Source: Rhizobiaceae bacterium
GTDB lineage: Bacteria > Pseudomonadota > Alphaproteobacteria > Rhizobiales > Rhizobiaceae
Length of the DNA stretch: 64,000 nucleotides
NCBI GenBank assembly: GCA_023953905.1
Contig: JAMLJA010000003.1
Coordinates: 248,001 to 312,000, forward strand
Direction of reading: 5' to 3'
This document shows positions 18,614 to 28,025 of the stretch, piece by piece. Both the position numbers and the translations under genes were made by a program. The notes beneath the pieces are model-generated. The model was not told the origin of the DNA. It made no database searches and saw only the letters and a program-made list of their open reading frames with translations. Positions within the stretch are counted from its first letter, which is position 1; every line of letters begins with the position of its first letter.

Positions 18614-19672
18614 ATGGCCGACTCAAACGTCCAGCAAGTTCCCGTCACCGTGCTCACCGGCTATTTGGGCGCCGGTAAAACCACGCTGCTGAACCGAATT
18701 CTCTCCGAAAACCACGGCAAGCGATATGCGGTGATCGTCAACGAATTTGGCGAGATTGGCATCGACAACGATCTGATCGTGGAGTCCGATGAGGAAATCT
18801 ACGAGATGAACAATGGCTGTGTCTGCTGCACCGTTCGCGGAGACCTGATCCGCGTGGTTGAGGGACTGACCCGCAGGCCCGGCCGTTTCGATGCGATCGT
18901 CGTTGAGACGACCGGCCTGGCCGATCCGGTGCCCGTCGCACAGACGTTCTTCATGGACGAGGACGTGCGCTCAAAGACCAAGCTCGACGCCGTCGTCGCT
19001 CTGGTTGACGCGAAGCACCTGCCGCTCCGCCTCAAGGACTCCAAGGAGGCTGAGGACCAGATTGCGTTTGCCGACGTCATCGTCCTCAACAAGACCGACC
19101 TGGTCACGCCCGAGGAACTGGCAAAGGTCGAGGCCACCATCCGCGCCATCAATCCCACAGCGAAGATCCACAGGACTGAACGCTCAGGCGTGGCGCTTTC
19201 GGAAGTGCTCGACCGTGGCGCCTTCGACCTTTCCCGCACGCTTGAGAACGACCCGCACTTTCTCGACGAATCCCATGATCACGATCACATCTGTGGACCC
19301 GATTGCGACCATGATCACGATCATCATCATCACGGTCATGGTCACCATCACGATGCGGCCTCAGACATCCACGACGTCAGCGTTCGCTCGATCTCGCTTC
19401 GCGGCGGTGAGATGGACCCGAAGAAGTTCTTCCCGTGGATCGAGAAAATTACCCAGATGGAAGGCCCGAACATCCTTCGCCTGAAGGGGATCATCGCCAT
19501 CAAGGATGACCCGGATCGATATGTGCTTCAGGGTGTGCATATGATCATCGAAGGTGACCATCAGCGCCCCTGGAAAGATGGCGAACAGCATGAAAGCCGG
19601 CTGGTCTTCATCGGCCGCGACCTGGACGAGGCGAGGCTCAGGCAGAGTTTCGAAGCCTGTCAGGCGGCTTGA
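18614..19672 (+). CDS. COG0523 (CobW/ZNG-type) GTPase with His-rich metal loop
   Basis: The 352-residue G3E GTPase is predicted to act as a metal chaperone or in metallo-cofactor assembly. It has the P-loop [15 protein letters not shown], the family-defining CxCC in [13 protein letters not shown], the Walker-B-like [10 protein letters not shown] and the guanine-specificity motif LNKTDL. A loop at about residues 218-252 is densely packed with His and Asp ([20 protein letters not shown] and following), a likely zinc-binding region. The C-terminal CobW domain begins near [15 protein letters not shown]. The WD40 gene follows 33 bp downstream and is probably co-transcribed. No clear Zur box was seen in the 172-bp divergent region. 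Confidence 0.95.
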   Translation: MADSNVQQVPVTVLTGYLGAGKTTLLNRILSENHGKRYAVIVNEFGEIGIDNDLIVESDEEIYEMNNGCVCCTVRGDLIRVVEGLTRRPGRFDAIVVETTGLADPVPVAQTFFMDEDVRSKTKLDAVVALVDAKHLPLRLKDSKEAEDQIAFADVIVLNKTDLVTPEELAKVEATIRAINPTAKIHRTERSGVALSEVLDRGAFDLSRTLENDPHFLDESHDHDHICGPDCDHDHDHHHHGHGHHHDAASDIHDVSVRSISLRGGEMDPKKFFPWIEKITQMEGPNILRLKGIIAIKDDPDRYVLQGVHMIIEGDHQRPWKDGEQHESRLVFIGRDLDEARLRQSFEACQAA

Positions 19673-19705
19673 CCCCGAACGCGGCGAAGGATAGCAGCCG
19701 CACCT

Positions 19706-20680
19706 ATGCCTACAGTCGCTCCACTTGATCTCGATGGACATTGCCTCGCCGCAGGTTTTCTCGGCGAGGTGCCTTACTTCTGTCTGGCCGACGGCTCGAT
19801 TCATCGGCTGGATCACGGTCACAAGCACACCGCTCCACATGACGGACTGCTGTGCGTGGAGTTCGACACCGCCAACAGCCGCCTGATCACGGGCGGCGAG
19901 GACGGCAAGGTCGTCGCCACAGCGGCCGATGGAACCAGCGACATCGTGGCTGAGGCGGGCCGCAAATGGGTGACGAGCGTCGCCGCGGGTCCGCAGAAAG
20001 CTGTTGCCTGGGCAGTCGGGCGCTCTGCATTCTGCCTGCTGCCGGATGGCAAGGTGAAGGAATTCCCGCACCCGCGCTCGGTGGAAGGTATTGCTTTCGC
20101 GCCAAAGGGCATGCGCCTTGCAGTGGCACGTTACAATGGCGTCACCATGCATTTTGCCGCCACGGAGGGCAAACCGGCGGAGTTGGAATGGGCCGGTGCG
20201 CATACTGGCGTCACCTTCTCGCCCGATGGCAATTTCGTCGTCACCACCATGCAGGAAAACGCACTGCATGGCTGGAAGCTTGCCGACGGCAAGCATATGC
20301 GCATGGCGGGCTATCCGGCCAAGGTCAAAAGCCTTTCATGGAGCTTCAAGGGGCGCTGGCTCGCAAGTTCCGGCGCGCCGGCCGCCATCGTCTGGCCTTT
20401 CACCGGCAAGGACGGTCCCATGGGCAAGGCTCCGCTCGAAATCGGTACGCGAGGAAACATGATGGTGACCGCTGTTGCTTGTCATCCGACCGAAGAGGTC
20501 GTCGCGATCGGCTATTCTGACGGCATGGTGCTTGCCGGTCGCTTCACTGACCAGAAGGAAGTTTTGCTTCGCCGCCCGGGCAAAGGTGCCATCACCTCGT
20601 TGATGTGGGATCGCGAAGGCCGCCGCGTTGTCTTCGGCAGCGACGCAGGAGATTGCGGCGTCGTAGACGTTGCCGGGTGA
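19706..20680 (+). CDS. WD40-repeat protein linked to the COG0523 GTPase
   Basis: The 324-residue protein is made of about six or seven beta-propeller blades (for example GVTFSPDGNFVVTTMQENALHGWKL in two parts, and VKSLSWSFKGRWLASSGAP). It has no signal peptide and no catalytic motif, so it is probably a cytoplasmic scaffold. It follows the COG0523 GTPase closely on the same strand. This pairing is common in rhizobial genomes and suggests a shared role in metal handling; this is context inference. The ribosome site is weak. It is convergent with the next gene, 7 bp away. Confidence 0.88.
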   Translation: MPTVAPLDLDGHCLAAGFLGEVPYFCLADGSIHRLDHGHKHTAPHDGLLCVEFDTANSRLITGGEDGKVVATAADGTSDIVAEAGRKWVTSVAAGPQKAVAWAVGRSAFCLLPDGKVKEFPHPRSVEGIAFAPKGMRLAVARYNGVTMHFAATEGKPAELEWAGAHTGVTFSPDGNFVVTTMQENALHGWKLADGKHMRMAGYPAKVKSLSWSFKGRWLASSGAPAAIVWPFTGKDGPMGKAPLEIGTRGNMMVTAVACHPTEEVVAIGYSDGMVLAGRFTDQKEVLLRRPGKGAITSLMWDREGRRVVFGSDAGDCGVVDVAG

Positions 20681-20687
20681 CCCGAAC

Positions 20688-21140
20688 TCACTCCACTGAG
20701 CAACCCACCTTACCCGCGAATTTGGCTTCGCGAGGATCGCTGTTGTCGCTCACCACGTCATAGATGGTCAGTTCATAGGTCCCGTCATAGCTGATCTCAT
20801 CGCCGGCAGCGCGCGAGTAAATGACGAGTTCGACATAGCCGTGAGGTTTGTCTCCCGCCCTTTCACGATAAACGACAAGCCGAAGATCCTTGTCGTCCAG
20901 CCAGTATTGAGCAACGTGCTCGGCCTTGAAATCTGTTGAGCGCAGATCGTTGCTGACCGCTCTGTCGTTTACTGCGACCCGAGCGTCCAATGCGAAGATC
21001 GGACTTCCCATACCACGAGTAATCCCCGCATGCAGGCTGAACTCGACGGCCGTGTCGTTCGCGGCGCAATCGATGCCGCCGGATGCGGAGGCGAGCACTG
21101 TACTGGCAAGTAATGCGAAGAAAGCAAGTATAGGACGCAT
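20688..21140 (-). CDS. Hypothetical exported protein
   Basis: A 150-residue protein with an N-terminal signal sequence (MRPILAFFALLASTVLASASG) and probable cleavage after ASA. The mature domain is mostly beta-type, with charged surface segments (YWLDDKDLRLVVYRERAGDK, GTYELTIYDVVSD) and two cysteines (near the new N-terminus and in GKVGCSVE) that could form a disulfide. AAGGAACACT precedes the ATG. No family recognised. It is a single-gene unit between convergent and divergent neighbours. Confidence 0.8.
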   Translation of the reverse strand: MRPILAFFALLASTVLASASGGIDCAANDTAVEFSLHAGITRGMGSPIFALDARVAVNDRAVSNDLRSTDFKAEHVAQYWLDDKDLRLVVYRERAGDKPHGYVELVIYSRAAGDEISYDGTYELTIYDVVSDNSDPREAKFAGKVGCSVE

Positions 21141-21255
21141 AGTGTTCCTTCATCAAAACCGATTGGTCGTGTCTGGCACAGGCCTGTATCTGGAATATGT
21201 CCGCTGCCTGCGGAAAATTGGAAGCCTTGTTACAATACTGTGAGCGGAAGAGAAC

Positions 21256-22632
21256 ATGAACCCAATTCCCAGTGGCCCGTACCCTGATCGCATGGAACAC
21301 CGCGCAAATGCCATGCGAGCACGCGAGTCGGAAATATTTCAAAATGCCCGCCCCAAAAGCCAGGCCGCAATCGCCGGAGGTGCGACCGGCTATCTCGACG
21401 GTGTGCCCATGCACTGGATGAGCGACTGGCCAACGCCTTTTCCCGTCGTCGTGGATCATGCGACAGGCGCGACGATCGTCGATATCGACGGTAATCGGCT
21501 GGACGATTTTTGCCTTGGCGACACCGGCTCGATGTTCGGCCATTCCCCTGCCCCTGTCGCGCGAGCGATAAGAAGACAGGCAGGACGTGGACTCACCTAC
21601 ATGCTGCCATCCACAGATGCGCTGGCCGTAGGCCCGTTGCTCGTGGAGAAGTTCAAACTTCCGTTCTGGCAGGTCGCCACGACGGCGACCGATGCAAACC
21701 GCTTCGCTCTGCGCGTCGCTCGCGCCGTCACAGGGCGAGAAAAGATTCTGGTCTTCAATGGGAGCTATCATGGCTCCGTCGACGAGACGATGGTGCGGCT
21801 GAAAAACGGAACGCCGATCAACCGGCCTGGCCTTGCTGGGGAGTTTCGCGACCTAACGCAAAACACCCGTATCGTGGAGTTCAATGATCTCACCGCTCTT
21901 GGGGAGGCTTTGTCCGACCGAAACGTCGCTTGCGTGATCACCGAGCCCGTTCTCACCAATTGCTGCATGGTGCTGCCTGATCAGGGCTTTCACGACGGCT
22001 TGAGGAAGCTGACCCATGATACGGGCACGCTGCTGCTGATCGACGAGACGCATACGATCTCCACCGCCGTCGGTGGCTATGCGGCGCGCCACGGCCTGAA
22101 GCCTGACCTATACGTTCTGGGTAAGCCGATCGCGGGAGGCGTTCCTGCCAGTATCTGGGGCATGACCCAGGATGTCGCAGCGCGCTACGCGACCTACAAC
22201 GCGACGAAGGAACCGGGCTATTCCGGGATGGGGACGACACTTTCGGCAAATCCGCTCCAGTTCGCCGCAATGCGCGCCATGCTCGAAGAAGTGATGACAG
22301 AAGAAAACTACGCCTACATGGAGGATCTTGCCTCCCGGCTGGAAACGGGCATCGCGCACGTCATCGAGGATAACAATCTGCCATGGCACGTTGCGCGCGT
22401 GGGCGCGCGGGTCGAGTTCATATGCGCACCGGGGCCGCTCAGGAACGGTGGACATGCGGAAAATGCTCACAGGCCGGAGCTTGAATCGGCAATCCATCTC
22501 GGCCTGGTCAATCGCGGGTGCCTGATTGCGCCTTTTCACAACATGATGCTGGTGTCGCCGGCGACGAAAAAGCGGCAGGTCGACCGGCTGATCTCTTCCT
22601 TTGCTGCGGTTGCCGCCGAACTTGGGTCGTGA
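21256..22632 (+). CDS. Class-III aminotransferase (glutamate-1-semialdehyde mutase-like)
   Basis: The 458-residue pyridoxal-phosphate enzyme moves an amino group between an omega-amine or amino acid and a 2-oxo acid. The PLP-binding features are FNGSYHGSVDET, the Asp in LLLIDETHTIS and the Schiff-base Lys in LYVLGKPIAGGVPASIWG. It differs from housekeeping HemL by an N-terminal extension and an HWMSDWPTPFPVVV segment typical of catabolic aspartate-aminotransferase-family members. It lies 33 bp upstream of a glutamine-synthetase-like ligase, suggesting one operon for breakdown of an amine or amino acid. GGAAGAGAAC precedes the ATG. The substrate is unknown. Confidence 0.9.
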   Translation: MNPIPSGPYPDRMEHRANAMRARESEIFQNARPKSQAAIAGGATGYLDGVPMHWMSDWPTPFPVVVDHATGATIVDIDGNRLDDFCLGDTGSMFGHSPAPVARAIRRQAGRGLTYMLPSTDALAVGPLLVEKFKLPFWQVATTATDANRFALRVARAVTGREKILVFNGSYHGSVDETMVRLKNGTPINRPGLAGEFRDLTQNTRIVEFNDLTALGEALSDRNVACVITEPVLTNCCMVLPDQGFHDGLRKLTHDTGTLLLIDETHTISTAVGGYAARHGLKPDLYVLGKPIAGGVPASIWGMTQDVAARYATYNATKEPGYSGMGTTLSANPLQFAAMRAMLEEVMTEENYAYMEDLASRLETGIAHVIEDNNLPWHVARVGARVEFICAPGPLRNGGHAENAHRPELESAIHLGLVNRGCLIAPFHNMMLVSPATKKRQVDRLISSFAAVAAELGS

Positions 22633-22665
22633 CACAAGCATCGCAGGGCAACCACTGGACGCAAT

Positions 22666-24054
22666 ATGACCTCACCATCCGGCTCAACACCCGCCGAGGC
22701 CGACGCATTTCTTGATTCGCATCCTGAAATCGAAGCGATCGATATTGTCCTGACCGATGCCAATGGCGTCGGGCGCGGAAAGATCGTTCGTCGTCACGAA
22801 CTCAAAGGCATCTATGAGAGCGGCCGCCATATGCCGATCTCGATCCTCGGCCTCGATATCACCGGAGAGGATGTGCATGAAACGGGGCTGATCTGGGATT
22901 CTGGCGACGGCGACCTGCGCGCTTGGCCTATCCCCGGCACGCTTGTGCCGCTTCATGGCACGATGCCGCCGCGCGGCCAGGTGCTGATGAACATGTATCG
23001 CCTCGACGGCGAGACGATGACATCGGATCCGCGCCATGCACTGGCGCGGCAGGTCAAAGCCTTTTCGCGGAGGGGGCTTCATCCCGCCGGGGCCTTCGAA
23101 CTGGAGTTTTTTCTTCTCGCCAATGACCGCGATGCGGAGGGGAACGTCCAACCTGCGAGTGCGGTGCTCGATGGCCGCGCTTCGCGCAAAACGGAGGTGT
23201 ACTCGGTCGACCATCTGCACGGCATGGAGCCGCTGTTTTCTGACATCTACGCGGCCGCGCGCGCACAGGGCATCCCTGCTGAGACAGTTATCTCCGAATA
23301 TGCTCCAGGCCAGTACGAACTGACACTCAACTATCGCAAGGATATTCTGCGGGCTGCCGATGATCTCGTTATGCTCAAGCGCATCGTGCGAATGCAGGCC
23401 CGCCGGCACGGCGTGACGGCTTGTTTCATGGCAAAGCCGATCGAGAAATATGCCGGCTCGGGCATGCACCTCCACGTCTCGCTGATGAATGAGGAAGGCA
23501 CCAACGTCTTTACCGAACCCGAAGCAGGCAAATGGACGCCAACGCTTCTGCATGCGATCGGCGGATTGAGCGCTACCATGGCCGAATCCATGCTGGTCTT
23601 TGCGCCGCATGCCAATTCATGGCGGCGCTTCGTGTCGGAATCCTATGCTCCCATTGCGCCGACTTGGGGCGTCAACAACCGCTCTGTCGCCCTTCGCGTG
23701 CCAGCGGGGGACCCGAGAAACCGCCGCATAGAGCACCGCCCGTCGGGCGTCGATGCAAACCCCTATCTCGTCGCCGCAACCGTGCTGGCTGGCATAATGA
23801 AGGGAATGGATGAAAAGCTCGATCCAGGCCCCGAGGTAACTGGCAATGGCTACGAGCAGCCGAACGGCTCAGGCGCCGATATGCCACCGGATTGGCGCAG
23901 CGCCATTGAGGCGGCAAAGTCATCTGCTTTTCTCAAGCGCGCTCTTGGCGATGACCTGCACAAGACCTTCTGTGCTATAAAGCAAAGCGAGTATTTCAGG
24001 GTGGCCCGCACGGTCAGCGATCTCGACTATCGTCTCTATCTGCACGAGGTGTGA
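22666..24054 (+). CDS. Glutamine synthetase-family gamma-glutamyl ligase
   Basis: The 462-residue protein resembles PuuA and other GS-III-like ligases that attach glutamate through its gamma-carboxyl to an amine, using ATP. Active-site segments are AGAFELEFFL (metal Glu), EYAPGQYEL, GSGMHLHVSL and RIEHRPSGVDANPYLV. The adenylylation-site region of GlnA is not obvious. It is the second gene of a pair with the class-III aminotransferase and is followed by a Crp/Fnr-type regulator. A PuuD-type hydrolase at 12.7 kb could complete a gamma-glutamylation route, though it is far away. Polyamine or ethanolamine-like substrates are possible but not shown. Confidence 0.92.
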   Translation: MTSPSGSTPAEADAFLDSHPEIEAIDIVLTDANGVGRGKIVRRHELKGIYESGRHMPISILGLDITGEDVHETGLIWDSGDGDLRAWPIPGTLVPLHGTMPPRGQVLMNMYRLDGETMTSDPRHALARQVKAFSRRGLHPAGAFELEFFLLANDRDAEGNVQPASAVLDGRASRKTEVYSVDHLHGMEPLFSDIYAAARAQGIPAETVISEYAPGQYELTLNYRKDILRAADDLVMLKRIVRMQARRHGVTACFMAKPIEKYAGSGMHLHVSLMNEEGTNVFTEPEAGKWTPTLLHAIGGLSATMAESMLVFAPHANSWRRFVSESYAPIAPTWGVNNRSVALRVPAGDPRNRRIEHRPSGVDANPYLVAATVLAGIMKGMDEKLDPGPEVTGNGYEQPNGSGADMPPDWRSAIEAAKSSAFLKRALGDDLHKTFCAIKQSEYFRVARTVSDLDYRLYLHEV

Positions 24055-24165
24055 GATGGGGGACATGATCGACACGAACCTTTCCCCCGTCTCTCCCTCG
24101 CTTGAATTCGCTGCGTGGAACCGAGCCGTCGGCTGCTGGTTTCCATTGGGTAAACGGAGACGGGA

Positions 24166-24885
24166 ATGAACGATCCCCTTTTGTTGCAGCTTCGCATTCG
24201 CGACAAGATCTCTGACGAGGAAGCCGAAATCCTCGTCAAGTCATTCACCGCCCAGCGATACTACGCGGCAGATCAGGACATTGTTGCGCAGGATTCGCGG
24301 CCGACCTCGAGCCAGCTTCTGATGGAGGGGTTCGCCGGTCGCTACAAGATTTTGGCTGACGGCTCACGGCAGATCTCGGCCGTTCACGTACCTGGCGATT
24401 TCATGGACCTGCACGGCTTCCTTTTAAAGGAAATGGCGCATGGCGTGGTGGCACTCACTCCGTGCAGACTAGCATTGGTCGAGCACTCAACCCTGAAACG
24501 CCTCAGCGAAACCCAACCTCACCTGACGCGAATGCTGTGGTTGGACACTCTCATCGACGGCTCCATCCATCGAGAGTGGATCGTTGCGATGGGCCGGCGC
24601 GATGCGGTATCGCGCATGGCGCATTTCGTCTGTGAACTCTATGTGCGCTTGAAGCTGGTCAATCGGGTTGAGGAAACCTCCTTTCGCCTGCCGCTCACCC
24701 AATCGGAAATCGCGGACATCTTCGGCATGTCGCTGGTCCATGTGAACCGGACCATTCAGAGCCTGCGTCGCGAAGGGGCGATCAGATGGGAAGGCGACAT
24801 GGTCACCATCGACAATTGGGCGCAACTCGCCCGGCTCGCTGAGTTTGACGACACCTATCTGTGCCTCAACAGTGAACCACGCTAG
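24166..24885 (+). CDS. Crp/Fnr-family transcriptional regulator
   Basis: The 239-residue protein has an N-terminal cyclic-nucleotide-binding-like beta barrel (residues about 20-120; ISAVHVPGDFMDLHGFLL) and a C-terminal winged helix (LTQSEIADIFGMSLVHVNRT). The N-terminus lacks the four cysteines of an oxygen-sensing Fnr, so it is not an iron-sulfur sensor. The start has GGAGACGGGA upstream. It lies 111 bp downstream of the ligase gene and is probably transcribed separately. Targets are unknown. Confidence 0.93.
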   Translation: MNDPLLLQLRIRDKISDEEAEILVKSFTAQRYYAADQDIVAQDSRPTSSQLLMEGFAGRYKILADGSRQISAVHVPGDFMDLHGFLLKEMAHGVVALTPCRLALVEHSTLKRLSETQPHLTRMLWLDTLIDGSIHREWIVAMGRRDAVSRMAHFVCELYVRLKLVNRVEETSFRLPLTQSEIADIFGMSLVHVNRTIQSLRREGAIRWEGDMVTIDNWAQLARLAEFDDTYLCLNSEPR

Positions 24886-24891
24886 ATTGGC

Positions 24892-25143
24892 TTACTGGTC
24901 CATTGGCTCATCGAGCCATCGCGCCTCCAGCGTCAGCGAAGCCTCGAACACTGTCGAGCCTCGCAAATCACGGACCTTGACTGCGAAGACGTGATGATCG
25001 CCGTCCGGCAGTTCCTCCCGCGCAATCTCTGGCAGAGAATTGATGGCGTTTTCGCGCAAATCCTCGCGCGTGTCGCAATCAATACCCTGGTCATCCATCT
25101 GCAATTGACCAGCATCGTAGGTGTCGAAGAAATATCGAGGCAT
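24892..25143 (-). CDS. Small conserved DUF6894-like protein
   Basis: An 83-residue protein beginning MPRYFFDTYDAGQLQMDDQG, which matches the short rhizobial proteins that start MPRYFF and carry an acidic D-x-x-G after about 20 residues (DUF6894, from memory). AAGGA lies just upstream of the ATG at 25143; the frame is open further upstream into the HNH gene, but the family start is clear. The remainder (REDLRENAINSLPEIAREEL) is helical. Function unknown. Tail-to-tail with the Crp/Fnr-type gene. Confidence 0.8.
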   Translation of the reverse strand: MPRYFFDTYDAGQLQMDDQGIDCDTREDLRENAINSLPEIAREELPDGDHHVFAVKVRDLRGSTVFEASLTLEARWLDEPMDQ

Positions 25144-25214
25144 GTTGTCATCCTTCGGCGTCGCATCTTGAACGCCGAGGATCAGACTGCGTTCCGAACA
25201 ATAGCGAGGATGTT

Positions 25215-25772
25215 TTACGGCTCCAGTTCCACGTCCCAGTACAGATAGTCCATCCAACTTTCATGCAAATAGTTGGGCGGAAACGATCGACCATTATTGT
25301 GCAGATCATGCACGGTCGGCTGGAAAGGCTTCTGATGGGGCCACATCTTGGCCTGTGCGGGCATCATGCCGCCTTTCTTAAGATTGCAAGGCGAGCAAGC
25401 CGCGACAACGTTTTCCCACGTTGTCGCGCCACCGCAGCGCCGTGGCACCACGTGATCGAAGGTCAGATCTTCGTGAGTACCGCAATACTGGCACTGAAAA
25501 CGGTCGCGCAAGAACACGTTGAAGCGCGTGAACGCCGGATGCCGCGATGGCTTGACGTAATTCTTCAGGCAAACAACCGACGGCAGTTTCATCGAGAAGG
25601 ATGGCGACGAAACGGCGTGCTCATATTCGGCGACGATGTTCACTCGGTCGAGGAACACCGCCTTGATCGCGTCCTGCCAGGACCATAGCGAAAGCGGATA
25701 GTAGCTGAGAGGCCGGTAGTCGGCATTCAGCACCAGCGCCGGAAGCGCCTCTGGCGATACATGGACCGTCAC
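25215..25772 (-). CDS. HNH endonuclease-domain protein
   Basis: The 185-residue protein carries a zinc-type HNH domain: CQYCGTHEDLTFDHVVPRRCGG followed by TWENVVAACSPCNLKKG (two CxxC pairs and the DHVVPR His). The N-terminal 60 residues (LVLNADYRPLSYYPLSLWSW) are conserved in a chromosomal family widespread in alphaproteobacteria, so it is not a sign of a mobile element. The start is a GTG with an excellent AGGAGGG site. It is upstream of the DUF6894-like gene on the same strand. Its role in the cell (DNA repair or processing) is not established. Confidence 0.92.
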   Translation of the reverse strand: MTVHVSPEALPALVLNADYRPLSYYPLSLWSWQDAIKAVFLDRVNIVAEYEHAVSSPSFSMKLPSVVCLKNYVKPSRHPAFTRFNVFLRDRFQCQYCGTHEDLTFDHVVPRRCGGATTWENVVAACSPCNLKKGGMMPAQAKMWPHQKPFQPTVHDLHNNGRSFPPNYLHESWMDYLYWDVELEP

Positions 25773-25887
25773 TTCAATCGCCCTCCTGAGGCGTCGAACC
25801 TATCGGCGCGGATAGTGTAATCAGGAGATTGCAGGAATGTGAAGCAGTTTGATGTGTGCCCAAGGGCACAATGAACGAAGATTCCTG

Positions 25888-26547
25888 TTATTTTTCAGTC
25901 GGTCGCAGAGTCGGTGCGGCATCTTTGCCTTTCATCTCGCGATAGTAGGCCCAGAACAGCCTCGCGGCAACGCCGCGCCACGGTGACCATGATTCGGCGA
26001 GCGCTGTGAGCGTTCTGTCGTCAGGACGCGGCTGGATACCCAGTGCATGTCCGACCGCGCTCTGTAATGCCACGTCCTTTGCTGGGAAAATATCCGGATG
26101 GCCGGCGCAAAACAGCAGATAGACCTCGGCTGTCCAGGGGCCGATTCCTGTAACTGATGTCAGCCGCTTGAGCGCACTGTCGGCATCCAGCGCAACGAGT
26201 TCGGCAAGGTCCAGCCCGTCGCAAACAGCCGCGGCGAGCGCAAGCACCGTGCGCTGTTTCGGTCGCGAAAGACCCGCCTCCCTGAAGACACTATCGGGCG
26301 CCTGCAGCACCGCCTGGGGGGTCATCGGATCGAGCAGACGGATGAAGCGATTCAGTATCGCGTCCGCGCTCGCCCGCGAGACCTGTTGGGAAATCACGAT
26401 CGAGATGAGACTGTCGAAACCTGGATGGGACAGACGCAGCGGGACCTGCCCTGCATGCTCGATGACGTGAACAAGGCGCGGGTCAAGGACCGCCAAAGCC
26501 TCCAGTCCCTCAACAATATCTTCCATTGTGGCTATTCTGCGCGACAT
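25888..26547 (-). CDS. DNA-3-methyladenine glycosylase (AlkA type)
   Basis: The 219-residue HhH-GPD protein removes alkylated bases in base-excision repair. The helix-hairpin-helix is LTSVTGIGPWTAEVYLLFCA and the catalytic Asp lies downstream in IFPAKDVALQ. It lacks the iron-sulfur Cys cluster of Nth/MutY and the AlkA N-terminal domain, as in short bacterial glycosylases. The start is set at ATG 26547 (MSRRIATMED); a longer frame would add 82 residues of non-conserved sequence. It diverges from the GluQ-RS gene. Confidence 0.9.
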   Translation of the reverse strand: MSRRIATMEDIVEGLEALAVLDPRLVHVIEHAGQVPLRLSHPGFDSLISIVISQQVSRASADAILNRFIRLLDPMTPQAVLQAPDSVFREAGLSRPKQRTVLALAAAVCDGLDLAELVALDADSALKRLTSVTGIGPWTAEVYLLFCAGHPDIFPAKDVALQSAVGHALGIQPRPDDRTLTALAESWSPWRGVAARLFWAYYREMKGKDAAPTLRPTEK

Positions 26548-26617
26548 GAGCCTTGTTCGCGCCAACGGCCAAAGGTAGCAATCTGAAAATGTATCGAATG
26601 CCCCAGTTTCAGGCCAG

Positions 26618-27517
26618 ATGGTGACATCCCCCGTCTTTCGTTTCGCGCCAAGTCCGAACGGTGCGCTGCATCTTGGCCATGCGCTTTCGGCTTTGCTCAA
26701 TTTCCGCCTGGCGCACAGCCAGCACGGGCGGTTTTTGCTGAGGATCGAAGACATCGATGTCGAACGCTGCACTCCGGCGTTCGAGCAGGCCATCTATGAT
26801 GACCTGAACTGGCTTGGCATCCAATGGGAACACCCAGTGCGGCGACAATCCGAGCATTTTTCGGACTATGAGGCGGTTCTGAAGAAGCTCATACGCGAGA
26901 ATCTCGTCTACCCGGCATTCATGAGCCGCGGCGACATACGCGCCTATATTTCGGAAACCGCAGACCACGGCAAAAGCTGGCCGCGCGACCCGGATGGCGT
27001 GCCGCATTATCCTCCGATCGACCGGCGCCTTTCGGCACGCGAGAGGCGCAAACGCATGGCCAGCGGAGCGCCCTTCGCATGGCGCCTCGATGTGAAGGGC
27101 GCACTCGCCCGCATCAGTCAGCCAATCGACTGGACAGAATTTTTAGACGAGAGTCTGGCACATTCAGAAAATATCGATGCGCGCCCCGAAAGCTGGGGCG
27201 ACATCGTCCTTGCCCGCAAGGATATACCGACCAGCTATCATCTGGCTGTCGTGCTGGACGATGCGCGTCAGTCCGTCACCCATATCGTCCGAGGTCGCGA
27301 CCTGTTCCATGCGACATCCATCCAACGCCTCCTTCAGGAACTCCTCAACTTGCCGAAGCCGTCCTACTTTCATCATCGGCTGGTGCTCGATGAGAACGGA
27401 CGCAAGCTTTCGAAAAGCGAGAGCGACACCGGACTTGGCAAACTGCGGGCGGCAGGCGCCACAGTCGAGGATGTGATGCGGTTGATCGGGCTTGGCGCCG
27501 GTCAGGAACTGGGCTGA
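26618..27517 (+). CDS. gluQ: Glutamyl-Q tRNA(Asp) synthetase
   Basis: The 299-residue enzyme attaches glutamate to the queuosine base of tRNA(Asp). It is a truncated GluRS lacking the anticodon-binding domain. The class-I motifs are RFAPSPNGALHLGHALSAL (HIGH equivalent) and RKLSKSESDTG (KMSKS equivalent). RFLLRIEDIDVERC and YHLAVVLDDARQSVTHIVRG are family-specific. The usual zinc-binding CxC...C of E. coli GluQ is replaced (VYPAFMSRGDIRAYI), a known variation in alphaproteobacteria. The ribosome site is weak. Confidence 0.95.
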   Translation: MVTSPVFRFAPSPNGALHLGHALSALLNFRLAHSQHGRFLLRIEDIDVERCTPAFEQAIYDDLNWLGIQWEHPVRRQSEHFSDYEAVLKKLIRENLVYPAFMSRGDIRAYISETADHGKSWPRDPDGVPHYPPIDRRLSARERRKRMASGAPFAWRLDVKGALARISQPIDWTEFLDESLAHSENIDARPESWGDIVLARKDIPTSYHLAVVLDDARQSVTHIVRGRDLFHATSIQRLLQELLNLPKPSYFHHRLVLDENGRKLSKSESDTGLGKLRAAGATVEDVMRLIGLGAGQELG

Positions 27518-27533
27518 GAAGCAGGCCTCGGGA

Positions 27534-27917
27534 TCACGCGGGGCCGGTTCCTTCGATCTTGGTCTGCCGACCGCCTTCCTCTATGCGAACATAATCGTCA
27601 CCGACCTTGGCATATCTGTCGCATCGGCGCCCGCCATCGTCGAAGTTGATGCAGACCATGTCTCCCGAAATCGTGTAGGTGCCGCCATCGCGCACTTCGT
27701 AGTCGCGATATCCGTATCGACCGTCGCTGAAGAAGGACGACACCGCACCATAATGGCTGTATCGCAACGAGTTGCCCACGATGAAGGCCTGCAGAGTTGA
27801 CCCTGACAGGGTCGGCACCGAAGGCACCGTCGAGGCCCTTCTTTCGCTCATCTCGGGGACGGCGGACTGGCATCCTGCCAGAAGGATCAGGGCGAATGCA
27901 ACGGCGGCGCGCTTCAT
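27534..27917 (-). CDS. Hypothetical lipoprotein
   Basis: A 127-residue protein with an N-terminal lipoprotein signal ending in the lipobox LLAGC (Cys at residue 16). The mature part contains SDGRYGYRDYEVRDGGTYTI and DMVCINFDDGGRRCDRYAKV, whose two cysteines may pair. The pattern (graphic 'format string, then value' type beta domain) occurs in small rhizobial outer-membrane or periplasmic proteins of unknown function. It is tail-to-tail with gluQ. Confidence 0.82.
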   Translation of the reverse strand: MKRAAVAFALILLAGCQSAVPEMSERRASTVPSVPTLSGSTLQAFIVGNSLRYSHYGAVSSFFSDGRYGYRDYEVRDGGTYTISGDMVCINFDDGGRRCDRYAKVGDDYVRIEEGGRQTKIEGTGPA

Positions 27918-28025
27918 GCGTGCTCTTTCCTGTGACTGAAATCACTTGACGAGACCGCGATAGACCACGTTCCCGCCCGCCTTTCAATCCGCTATCCCGA
28001 TCACATTTTTTCCAGGATTCCGAAG

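Noticed and set aside
25215..25772. HNH gene as a homing endonuclease or mobile element
   Set aside because: Its N-terminal domain matches a stable chromosomal family and the neighbours are ordinary genes.
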